Origin: Isoetes taiwanensis
Lineage: Eukaryota > Streptophyta > Lycopodiopsida > Isoetales > Isoetaceae
Length of the DNA: 64,000 nt
Direction: 5' to 3'
NCBI GenBank assembly: GCA_021234155.1
Contig: JAJEKV010000034.1
Location: 10,878,697 to 10,942,696 of the forward strand
Within the stretch, counting starts at the first letter, position 1; the number at the start of each line of letters is the position of its first letter. The position numbers were made by a program, and so were the translations under genes. A model generated the notes under the pieces. The model was not told where the DNA came from, made no database searches, and worked only from the letters and a program-made list of their open reading frames with translations. Positions 22,061 through 31,807 of this stretch are shown here, piece after piece.

Positions 22061-22905
22061 TGTTTTCACTTCTCACTTTTCATCCTTGCTTCTTGCTCCT
22101 TCATCTTCCTTGTTCCTTGATCTTCTTGCTACTTGATCTTCCTTGTTCCTTGATCTTCTTGCTACTTGATCTTCCTTGTTCATTGCTTACGGCTACTTGA
22201 TCTTGATCCTTGTTCCTTGCTACTTCATTCCCGTGCTCCTTCCTACTTGATCTTGTTCCTTGCTCTTGATCTTGCCTCTTTGCTACTTGATCTTGATCCT
22301 TGTTCCTTGCTACTTCATTCCGTGCTCCTTCCTACTTGATCTTGTTCCTTGCTCTTGATCTTGCTACTTGATCTTGTTCCTTGCTACTTGATCTTGATCC
22401 TTGCTTCTTGCTCCTTGATCTTCCTTGTTCCTTGATCTTCTTGCTACTTGATCTTCCTTGTTCCTTGATCTTCTTGCTACTTGATCTTCCTTGTTCATTG
22501 CTTCTGGCTACTTGATCTTGATCCTTGTTCCTTGCTACTTCATTCCCGTGCTCCTTCCTACTTGATCTTGTTCCTTGCTCTTGATCTTGCTCTTGCTACT
22601 TGATCTTGATCCTTGTTCCTTGCTACTTCATTCCGTGCTCCTTCCTACTTGATCTTGTTCCTTGCTCTTGATCTTGCTACTTGATCTTGTTCCTTGCTAC
22701 TTGATCTTGATCCTTGCTTCTTGCTCCTTGATCTTCCTTGTTCCTTGATCTTCTTGCTACTTGATCTTTCTTGTTCATTGCATCTTGCTACTTGATCTTG
22801 ATCCTTGTTCCTTGCTACTTCATTCCCGTGCTCCCTGCTACTTGATCTTGTTGCTTGCTCTTGAACTTGCTACTTGCTCTGCTCCGTGTTCCTTGCTCCG
22901 TCGGT
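22061..22905. repeat. Minisatellite of CTTGATCTTG-type words with ~313-bp higher-order period
   Basis: The block is built from TTGATCTTGCTAC, TTGTTCCTTGCTAC and CTTGATCTTCC words. The starting phrase TTGCTTCTTGCTCCTT recurs at 22086, 22401 and 22713, showing a higher-order unit of 312-315 bp present almost three times. It does not encode a plausible protein on either strand. Confidence 0.85.
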
Positions 22906-22910
22906 GATCC

Positions 22911-23171
22911 TTGCTTGCTTTTTTAAATGATTGGACCCAATCCTCCACAGGCTACTCGGAAGGCTGCAAGCATGCCGAGGCATGCAATGCGGCTGGAATG
23001 GATGAGCTATGGGACCATTTCTTGGAGTGGAGGTTGCGCCACAGTCCCACCAAGGAGCTTACAATGGAGTTGATCAACTTCATTGCAGGCGATTTGATTG
23101 TGGTCATGAGCCAGCGATGGAAATTAATCCATCCGAATGTTATAGGAGACTTGCAATGGGGGAATGCTTGA
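22911..23171 (+). CDS. Unknown open frame near right end of inner transposon
   Basis: An 86-codon frame includes CKHAEACNAAGMDELWDHF and LTMELINFIAGDLIVVMSQRW. It has balanced composition, unlike the neighbouring repeats, so it may be part of a third gene. Another frame (MLTTIEASSSSLDI) follows to about 23239 after a frame change. I do not recognise it and find no clear counterpart in the outer element. Confidence 0.3.
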   Translation: MLAFLNDWTQSSTGYSEGCKHAEACNAAGMDELWDHFLEWRLRHSPTKELTMELINFIAGDLIVVMSQRWKLIHPNVIGDLQWGNA

Positions 23172-23633
23172 ACCCCTCCTTATCACGGGCCGAGATGCTC
23201 ACGACAATTGAGGCCTCTTCTTCGTCTTTGGATATTTAGCACACTCTGCGGATGCATACATATCGAGTTCATTCATGAAATTTGTAAGGGACGGATGTAT
23301 GGCCTTATTAGGGTGTACTACAATGAGTACAACGGTTTTGTGGAGTTGGGTCCGCTCTTCTTCCGTGAGTATTATCTGTGGAATTACTTTTTCTAATGAC
23401 TAGGTACCCCATATGGTGGGAAGAATCAGCATGGGATGGCGTGAGCTCTTGACTCCTAACCCGGATCGTGGGTTAGACCTGCCATGACGAAGGGAAAGGG
23501 GAAGGGGAAGGGTTAGGAACACGGGGAAGGTTACTAGGGACATACATAGTTCATACTTTGGTCTCTATTGTGTTTGGAAGTTGGTATATGATACCGTGTT
23601 ATTATGTTCTCTAAATATTCATGTATGTATGAT

Positions 23634-23736
23634 ACACGGGTACTGCACGTGTATAGAACCCCTGCATAAGGTCTATGATACAGGGTACTGTACACGTGTA
23701 TACAACCCCTGCATAAGGTCTATACAACCCCCATAA
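23634..23736. repeat. Short direct duplication near right end of inner transposon
   Basis: The phrase GGGTACTG-(CA/TACA)-CGTGTATA followed by ACCCCTGCATAAGGTCTAT occurs twice in tandem, about 50 bases apart. The remainder of 23400-23788 has no gene. Confidence 0.7.
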
Positions 23737-24056
23737 TAAAAAAATTCCAGTTTACTAAAAATTTTCCCATTATAATGAAATTGTGCTTATTCTACATTAG
23801 CTACTAAAAAGTATGGCTAATATATCCCTAAATGCATAGGAAAACTTTCGAACGTTTGGCTAAAGTGGAAGAATTTTTCCTCTCCTTCTTTCTTATGTTT
23901 GGCTAAACCTTGGTGTAAGGGAGGTCAACTTTGAAAATATTTGGCGATTTTTTTCTTTTTTCCAAAAATTTCCTCCTTTATAGTTTAGCCGTACTTTTTC
24001 CAAAAATGTCCAAAAAATCGCCATTTGGCTAATATTAGCCGCTATTTTTTTCCCTA

Positions 24057-26335
24057 GTTCCTTGCCTCCTCTACCAAAAACTGAGTCAATGAAAGCATTC
24101 ACCATTAGGCTGAGGGAATTCAAGGGCTGGATTAAGAGATGGGGCAGAGAATGGTATAAAGTGAAGAGGAAGGAGAAATGTGAGATTTATCTCAAGATCA
24201 GTGAAATAAGAAGGAAACTTTTTCAGGATAAGAACAACATTCTGGCACAGCAAGAAGAGGAGGAGCTTGAGATAAAGGTAAAGGCAATTGAAGAGAGGGA
24301 GGCTAAATCACTGGCAGTAAGGAGTAGATGTAAATACATCAATGGTATGGATAATGGAGGCTCTGCTTTCTTTTTCAGGGCAGCAAAAAGTAGAATCCTG
24401 AATAATGGTATTGTGAAGGTAAATGATGACAGTGGGAAAGTTATTGAAGATCAAAAGGAAATAGAAGGTTTTTTCCATGATGAATATAGGAAGATGTTCC
24501 AGAATTACCAAGTACCTGAAAAAGTGATTGATAATTTCTTTCAGAATATTCCTAAAGCTAAGGAGGAGTTAAAAGATGATGAGCTTTTAGCAGTTCCCCA
24601 GGAGAAAGAAATTTGGGAGACTTTAAAATCTATGGCTGCTGGGAAAAGCCCCGGACCAGATGGATTCCAGCCCGAATTCTATGTGGAATTTTGGGAAATA
24701 ATGAAAGAGGATTTGATAACCTTTTTCCAAGGCTCTTGGAAAGCCAAAAGCCTCAATCCAGCCATAAATGCTGGACACATTACACTTATTCCAAAGGTGG
24801 ATTGTCCAAATGGGATTGGGGACTGGAGACCGATTTCTTTAATAAACACAAGCTACAAAGTCTTAGCTAAGATATTGGCAAACAGATTAAAGATGTTTCT
24901 ACAGTCAACAATTAATCCCTGCCAATCAGCTTTTTTACCTCAGAGGAATATAATGGAAAATTATATTGGAGCTGCTGAAGGTCTGCATTGGAATAAAAAA
25001 TCAGGACAAAATTGTATGTTACTCAAGTTGGATTTCAAAAGGGCATATGATACAATAAGCTGGCAGTTCTTAGAGAAAGCTATGACACATATTGGACTTC
25101 CAAGCAATGTCTACCAAAAGGTTTGGAGCTTCAATGTAAATTCAGCATCAGCATTAATTATAAATGGCACACCTACCAAGCTGTTTAAATGTCAAAGAGG
25201 GGTTAGACAGGGATGCCCATTGGCCCCTTACCTGTTCCTCATTGTGGCTGAGATGGTAACAAGGAAAGCAATACAAATGCAAATTGAGGGGGATATAAAG
25301 AGCCTTCAGCTACCAGATAATAAAGGTCCCTTCACTATGATGCAATATGCAGACGATACTTTTGTATTTTTGGATAGAGAAGATAAGAGTCTGGAAAACT
25401 TTCTGTCAACTATGGATGAATTTGGTGATGCTGCAGGAGTCAGACTAAACAAAAACAAGAGTGCCATAATTTATGACTCACAAGATACAATGCTACAAGG
25501 TATCAAAGTGTTGAGCTCCAATTCTGCCACAACTATCCTGGGAATTCCTTTGTCAATTAATAGTTCTTTGCAGGGGATATGGGAACCCATTGTGACCAAA
25601 ATAAAGAAAAAGTTGTCCATGTATACCTCCTCATTATCTCTGGCAGGAAGAATTGAAATTGCAAATTCTGTAATAAGTAGCACACATGTGTACTTTTCGT
25701 CTGCTATTGTTGGAGATAAAAACTCTTACAATAAAATGGAGGCAGCAATAAGGAAATTTATATGGCAAGGCTCTCACAAGGTGGCATGGGCAGACCTAAT
25801 TAAATCTAAAAAAGATGGAGGTATGGGCTGTAAGGACATGTTCATTCAAGCTCAGGCACTAGCAGCTAAAATGATATGGAAAGCAATTTATGTCACAAAA
25901 CCATCTCCTGCTTTACAATTGGTGAAATATTGGATTCAGGAATCTTTCCCTGTAGGAAGCCATACTCTAAAACATCAACTTCCAGACTCGGCTTTCTTCC
26001 AATTGTCCCCTTGTCCAGGTACTTCTAACATTCTCAAAAGGATGCTGCAGGCTTGGAACAATGCAGCTTTGTGCTATAGACCTCCTAATATTGATGCTAC
26101 ATGTAAAGAGGTGAATTTCTTTTGGCACCCTGATTTTGCACCAGAAAATATAGGGTGTCTTGCTTTGAAACACCCACAGAAGTATATGCAATGGCATAAG
26201 AATGGAATTAAAACATTTGAGGATCTCAGAATACAGGATAGATGGATGTCTTGGGAGGAATTTGCAGAGAGGACAAAAGCATCTCGAACTAGACAAAAGA
26301 AATTTTTGGAGGGGTTTGTTATGAAGCGAGGATAG
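24057..26335 (+). CDS. LINE ORF2, reverse transcriptase part
   Basis: This resumes the ORF2 frame after the hAT-like element, from the second GTTCCTTG copy. The non-LTR reverse transcriptase blocks are clear: GKSPGPDGFQPEFY, ITLIPKVDCPNGIGDWRPISL, QSAFLPQRNIMENYI, LKLDFKRAYDTISW, GVRQGCPLAPYLFL, the catalytic MQYADDTFVF, LNKNKSAII and TILGIPL. The enzyme copies LINE RNA at the nicked target. The frame ends at TAG 26333-26335 after VMKRG, earlier than in intact plant L1 elements. The continuation is in other frames (26336-27024), so the C-terminus is decayed. Confidence 0.92.
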
Positions 26336-27024
26336 AAGGATATGATGAGTTTAGTAACAACTCAAGTACATGGCATTTGAACAACAAGGAATGGTGACCG
26401 ATCGAGGAGAAATTTACAAAGCTCTGGTGCCAAATAAACCATCCAAGGCAGGTTCCCTATGGCAGTGTGATGAAGACAAACTGGCAGATATATGTGCTCA
26501 AGGATGGTCAAGTTATGGTGCTAATAAAGTCAAAGCCTTTAGGTGGCTGGCAGTACACCAGAGTTTGCAAACAAATCAAAAAAGAGCAAAATTTGATAGG
26601 TCTGTTTCAGGTTTATGCCCTCTGTGTGGACAGCTGGAAACTTCAAATCATGTCTTCACATGTTCATGGTTAAGCTGAATTTTGGAGTTGGTCTGCCCGG
26701 ATTAATAAAGGAGCCCCCTCTTGATCAAAATTTGCTTAGTTTTTGGGATACCAATGATAGGTGGAGAGTACCACAAGAACTTTGAGCTCTTTGGGTTGTC
26801 GGCTACACGAAGCAGGGGTTGTGATTAATAATCAAACTCCTTCCATCATATGGCTTAAGAGAGCTTTTGTAGACATTATCCAAATAACTGCCATAGCTCA
26901 CAGGATGCTCAAAGGAAAGAAATATGATTCAGCTTGGAACTCTCTAGGGAAATTCTATGGCTTATATGATTTCTTTCTAACTAATCTAACAATTCCGGAT
27001 GATGTCTTTGCCGCAGGATGCTGA
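26336..27024 (+). pseudogene. LINE ORF2 C-terminal region, frameshifted (zf-RVT)
   Basis: The translation goes on in shifted frames: YDEFSNNSSTWHLNNKEW (about 26340), then from 26370 RGEIYKALVPNKPSKAGSLW and KVKAFRWLAVHQSLQTNQKR. A CPLCG-x4-SNHVFTC segment is the zinc-binding tail of plant LINE and related RT proteins (zf-RVT). A last piece (26815-27024) has INNQTPSIIWLKRAFVDIIQ to TIPDDVFAAGC-stop. At least two frameshifts or stops separate these from the RT domain, so this copy cannot make a full ORF2 protein. Confidence 0.75.
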
Positions 27025-27648
27025 GGAGGAGACTCAATAGAGTTGGGAGTATGGATCGAGCAATGGGAGTGCTGAAGAAAGGAGGGGAAGATACCCAATT
27101 GTCTCAAGAAGAAGCTGGAGGAAAGGGTGATTCAGCTCAAGCGGGCGGTTATACATGCTAAGGCCATTAAGAAGGTCTTTGAAAGCGGGCTGAAGTGTGG
27201 AGGTATAACAGTCTTAAGCCCTACTTCACCTCTCTGTACCATAAGTGGCAGAGAAAAAGAGAAGCCAGCGTGTTCTTTGCTCCTTGATTTTACAAATTCT
27301 GATTTGTGTCTTGGACACTCTCCTTACAATCCTTGGAAGCTGGCGGAGAGTTGATGATATTACAATAGAGGATTTCTTGGATGAAGGCTGAAGTGGGAAA
27401 GCAGAACCAAAGGAAACTTTCGGATGCAAAAAGATATATTATTTTGGTTAAGCGGTTTATTAGTATTCTTTGTATTACTATGGTACATGGATCCCTTCTA
27501 TAAGGACCAAGTAACACATTTTGGCATCATGTATCCTTTGCATGAGGATCATGATTTTTGGCTGAATAGTATCATGCAACTATTAGGTATGTCTATAATG
27601 ATATACCATCGATGTATCTTTTTTTAGATGAAATATAAAAACAACCTT

Positions 27649-27687
<39 letters not shown>
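27025..27687 (+). other. LINE 3' region and poly-A
   Basis: Non-coding LINE tail ending in a pure A tract (27655-27687, just before the ACATCTTT duplication). Confidence 0.8.
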
Positions 27688-27689
<2 letters not shown>

Positions 27690-27695
27690 ATCTTT

Positions 27696-30068
27696 ATTCC
27701 ACCAGCAGGCAACCAATCCAGGTAAGTGGGTCTAGTTTTGTAATACATGGTGGCCAAACACCATTCATAAGCGAATCTGAAAGTTAGAGGGGTGGTATGA
27801 CTGTCGTCAATCTATCATCCCCATCGGTATGTAGCCTTCTATAAAACCCTTCAATCAGGAACTTTGTCAACAACATAGAGACACGGGTGTATTCAAGTTG
27901 CATTTGTGGAATTCATCTGATGGTTACGGCATTGTGAGCACCTCTGCCTTCTTTAAAGATGTAGAAGTTACCAAACAAGGCATCGATATCATCATGTGTG
28001 TGCCAAGGGCATCATGAACCCTAGCTCAATCTCTTCAAACACACCAAGATATACTAGGTAAGAAAGATAGGAGAAGACACCTATTCTTGTTACGTCGGAT
28101 CGTTGTCAATTTACCAAATAAAGTATCTTAGGAGAGGCTTCAATGATGGTCCCTTGCTGTGGCAAATTAGCGGTATCTTTGGTATTGGATAGTGACAACT
28201 TTGACTCCAAAGGCCGTCGTGTCTCGCCAATGAGGAGACCCATTTTGGAGCGAGATGATTCGAGGCAGCGGCGGTGGCCTCCTGCATACTTCGTGCCCCA
28301 TCTCTAATCTCTTCAAGATGCTATTCAAAGAACCTACATGGAAGTTAGAGTCATCGGCCATAAGTCCGGGGCAAAGTTTCCATAGGATCCATTCCCATGA
28401 CCATGAGTCAATGCACCGGTCAATGTCGTTTTTTCAGCTTGTCAAGTCTCGGAGAGACTTCCGCAGTTGTTGCAATTTTGGAATCATTGTTTTGGCTTGA
28501 TCCATTTTGTCGTGAATAATACAAAGATATTGGTAGGGATACGTGGGAGTATAATCTCCACGACCCGATCTTGTGTGCGACCACGAGGGCTGCTCGAGTC
28601 TATCGCTCTTCTTTCATCATGCAACATCCTCCTCTCTCCTTCATCTTTGGTCTTGATAACCCGTGCGGATCACCTCACATGTATCGCATTTGGAGAATGC
28701 AATTTTCTTTCGCGATCTTGGCGTCCGGAAACTCGCCTCCGCGTTCTATGAAAACACATCGGTGATACCTTCTTGCCGATCAATGCCACAACCTCGCATT
28801 AACCTCTTCTAGAATCTTTGGACCGTAAACATTGCGAGGCAACTTCGACATTCTCTCTTATCCCCTCCTCGTTTCTCCTGCTGCGGTGGGGCAAGGATTC
28901 ACCGTTCTCCCTCACGAACATGGAAAACACGGCCTCACATGCCAGCGTCGGGGCGAGGCTTCAAGGTGCCACAGTTACCATGTTGGCCTTGCGGGCACCC
29001 TCAGAAATTGGGCCTTCCATTTGAGATCGTCAACTTTGAGATCAGAGACCAAGGTACCACGCCCTTTCGCCAAAAGAGATTCCCCTGTAGCACCGGTCCT
29101 CCCACTCTTGACCTTTCATGTTGTTGGCGAACATGTCATAAACAAAAGTAACCCTATCACTTGATTTCATGGCAAGGAATTCCTTTAAGCATGTTAACAA
29201 CTTGATTCGTAGAGAACTGGCCTTAACACCTATTTTTGCAACACAAGGTCCTCTGTAATTGAGGATAGCATTACGAGTAGTGAGGCGAGCAAGCTTTGGT
29301 GGCCTTATAACCTTCACGGGCTGTCGGGGAATGAAAAGTGTAATGTCGTTGCTCATAATTTGGGTGCCCGATGCTTTCGAGTTCCCCTGGCTGGACACAA
29401 TATCGCTTCTGATTGCGGTGCTGCGGTCAATATCTCGAGAGACCTTTACTCCATCAAACAGGGGCGAGGTCATTGCTCCATCTCACGAGCATCCCGGCCG
29501 GCACACAAAAAGCAACCACGGCAGCGGATGTTCACATCAGAAAGGGGAGAAACCCGATTCTGGATACTCCCACAAACTTGAAACCCGAAGCTGGTCACAA
29601 AAGCGCATCATCGGGGCGGTGAAAGATATGAATCCCTTTCGGCGATAATGGAGTCGCGGGGAGTGCCATATCTCACAATCCTTTTCAAGAAGGGTATATC
29701 TTGTCGGCGGTTGTGTCTCCTTCCCCACCTCGTCATTTGTCTTTTTCTTTGGGGCGTCATTAGCGGGGCGACTCACGAGCATCTTCACTTCTCGGAGCGA
29801 ATGAGCCCCGGCTTACGCTATTGTGGTTGCATGCGGGGTTGGCCAAGGGAAGGGTATGGTGGCCTTGAACACTTCCTCCACACCTCGCTCACTAGTCCAT
29901 TCGATATCTCCTTGAAGTGGCATTGTGTCATTTGCCCCACAACCCCCTTTGCTACTAGATGTTCATTAAGGAAGAGATACACAACTGCACAAGGATTTGG
30001 TAGTATTAAAATCGAGTAAGGAAGGCGAAAGCAATGCAAATGACACGGGGGATTCCCATTCAATGGTT
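27696..30068 (-). pseudogene. Outer transposase, N-terminal and core part
   Basis: Read on the minus strand, this aligns block by block with the inner transposase. The DUF8039-like part is YLFLNEHLVAKGVVGQ to CHFKEISNGLVSE (30015-29900). Middle blocks include VTFVYDMFANNMKGQEW (about 29140). THGHGNGSYGNFA lies near 28400 (inner THGHGGRAYGHFS), DDSNFHVGSLNSILK near 28345, a damaged D-N-..-N-K-N-R site at about 28090-28115, and an exact GHTHDDIDALFGNF at about 27965-28006. It then runs to WLPAGGIK at the LINE junction and continues at 9567. Several frame breaks coincide with CAG/CTG sites and may be sequence errors. Same predicted role as the inner enzyme, for the outer element. Confidence 0.7.
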
Positions 30069-30400
30069 ACAAGGACAATGAAATTAGGCGGGTGCCCTTT
30101 TACATATGAGGTCTTTAGATTCCCTTGTATAAGGTTAGTATTGGATCTGATAAGTCTCACAATGGGTAGAAAAGAAGGTTCTCACTCGAGCAGGCCATAT
30201 CAGCGCACAAATTGAGGCCCCTGTTAATTGAGGCGTGGTGGTAAGGCTGTAAAGTAAGCGAGGGACTTCGGCCAGCCAATTTAAATTGTCACCAAGAGAA
30301 AACACATTGAGATCCGGTTAGCCCACGGCGGTTTCAACTATCGGTCATCTTCACAAAGGGACAATCAGGGTGGCCCAATTTGTCCCCTTGTTACTAAATT
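28378..30400. repeat. Transposase-containing block repeated at 54795-56812
   Basis: About 2 kb is shared in the same orientation with 54795-56812, with scattered differences mostly at CAG/CTG. A ~190-bp piece is repeated a third time at 56813-57005. Confidence 0.85.
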
Positions 30401-31807
30401 AGTGACGCCCAATTTGAACGAATGAAAGCTTATATAAGGCTAGTATTGATGCGGTCGGCCTCACAATGGGTACAAAAAAGGTTCGCTCACGAGCGAGGCC
30501 ATATCGGCGCACAAATTGGGCACCGCCCAATTTGTTAAATGATATTAAAAAGACGGTGAAGTAAGCGAGACTTCGGCGCCCGCCTTAATTTAAATTTGTC
30601 ACCAAGAAAACACTAAAAAGAACAATCCCTTGATTGAAAGGGGAGGGTTGGGCTACACACCTAATTTGGAATTTATCATTGAGCTACCAAAACAAATACA
30701 ATCGAGCATTGGAAGGGCGACTACAAACAAGGGTGGACTTATCGGGGGTAGTTCTTGGGTTAATGGAAAATAGCGAGGCACACAATTCACGCACACCAAT
30801 TTCAGGAAAAGGGCCGATTTGCATGAAACTTAGAGTTTATGTAAATGTGCCCGGTAACGGTGAATGATGAGGAGTAAATCAGCGAGCGCCATCGAGAAGG
30901 CGTGAATGAAGAGGTGTGAATGAAGAAGGCGTGAATGGAAAGGTGTGAATGAGCAGTGCTTGAAGAGGTCGCGAATGAGCGGTAGTGAATGGAAAGCGTG
31001 AATGATTACATCCCCGGATCACATTTGCGGCAATTACACATCGGTATGGCGAATTTAAGCGTGGAGCGGCACAAACCTTTGGAATCTCATGGCCATGAGT
31101 ATGAATCATTTGAAGATGTTTGCGTCTTGCAGAAAAGATAGTAGCCAAACAAAGCACTGCCAGAAAAACAACAGGTTTGAAGCGCATTTACATTTAGCGA
31201 GGAATTCCCCAAAATTTGAATGTAATTTCCCCTATTTTGAAAGTTAAATGTCCCACCTAATTTTGAGTAATATGTAGGCCGGAACTTTTAAACACAAATT
31301 CCGCCTAAAAGCACGTGCGACACATGCATGACTTCGAATTAATTTTGGCCGGGCTTTAAATGACGGATTTGAAATTCAAAATCTCCGTGCACTTATTTTT
31401 AAGGTCCACAATTAATTCCTCATGCTCGAACCCATCAACGGTCCATTTTAATTTCAAAAGGCCAAACTCTTACATGCAGGACACTTGTCTTCGCTTCATG
31501 AAAGGTCCATAACCCTTTAAAAGCCCCTCATTCTCCTCATTGCGGTTTTAGAAAATTACGTACTTCTTTGGCGCTTTGTGCTCGCTTAACTGCTTTGTCG
31601 CCTTCATATTTCTTAGCCCACGAAAGTCATTCTCATCCCTATCACATTAAGCGCATCGCGCACTATACTCGAACCCGGTACACCCGGCCGGATCGAGCAC
31701 TTGCGCCTTGTGTTTCTCGGCGGCTTATAAGCCATCTGTTGGCGCCTTCCTCTCTTCATTGTCCTATCGCACGGGTACCCACGTACACCAAGGAATCTTA
31801 GCAGTTG
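30069..31807. promoter_or_regulatory. Divergent control region of outer transposon with AAATTGGGC palindromes
   Basis: This lies between the transposase (minus) and ParB-like gene (plus) starts. A perfect inverted pair, ACAAATTGGGC-ACC-GCCCAATTTGT, is at 30521-30545, and single CCCAATTT sites are at about 30374 and 30410. A GTGAATG(A)-type minisatellite (GTGAATGAAGAGG and variants) covers 30897-31005. The layout mirrors 15721-17530 of the inner element, but with AAATTGGGC in place of AAATGGCGCC. No gene is seen in it. Confidence 0.5.

Larger units (their letters stand above)
11992..23788. mobile_element. Inner DNA transposon, complete 11.8 kb family member
   Basis: The ends AAGCACAATTTCATTA are perfect inverted repeats for 16 bases and then diverge (left 11992, right ending 23788), inside an ATTC duplication. 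The element carries the ParB-like gene on the minus strand (12315-15720) and the transposase on the plus strand (17531-21382), head to head, with palindrome arrays in and between them. A conserved TATA element, iterons, a minisatellite and one unknown open frame lie towards the right end. It is in opposite orientation to the outer element with respect to the gene pair. Its better preservation makes it the reference copy. Confidence 0.85.
11669..24056. mobile_element. Small hAT-like non-autonomous element, split by the inner transposon
   Basis: The ends CAGGGAAAAAA and (reverse complement) TAGGGAAAAAA with an 8-bp duplication fit the hAT superfamily. The element's own sequence is only 11669-11987 and 23793-24056 plus one ATTC, ~590 bp, with no coding capacity. 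Many copies of the subterminal word TTTGGCTAA or its complement lie in both halves (about 11723, 11758, 11804, 11841, 23857, 23896, 24024), typical of hAT transposase binding sites. A longer block, GGAAAACTTTCGAANGTTTG, occurs in direct orientation in both halves (11742 and 23839). Mobilisation would need a hAT transposase from elsewhere. Confidence 0.7.
9576..27687 (+). mobile_element. L1-type LINE, 5'-truncated, interrupted by hAT-like element
   Basis: LINE sequence occupies 9576-11660 and 24057-27687 (about 5.7 kb in all). It has an ORF1 with a zinc knuckle, an ORF2 with APE endonuclease and reverse transcriptase, a 3' region, and a poly-A tract at 27655-27687. It is flanked by ACATCTTT. 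The 5' end falls just before the ORF1 zinc knuckle, so the copy was truncated on insertion, as is usual for LINEs. It inserted into the transposase gene of the outer transposon, in the opposite orientation to that gene. Confidence 0.9.

Noticed and set aside
11660-24065. MULE with a 10-bp duplication (AGTTCCTTGC) and AGGG ends
   Set aside because: The same bases can be cut as an 8-bp GTTCCTTG duplication with CAGGG/CCCTA ends, which fits hAT better, and the subterminal words support hAT.
28818-29164. Plus-strand frames over 28.8-29.6 kb
   Set aside because: Shadows of the minus-strand transposase, which is supported by its inner homologue.
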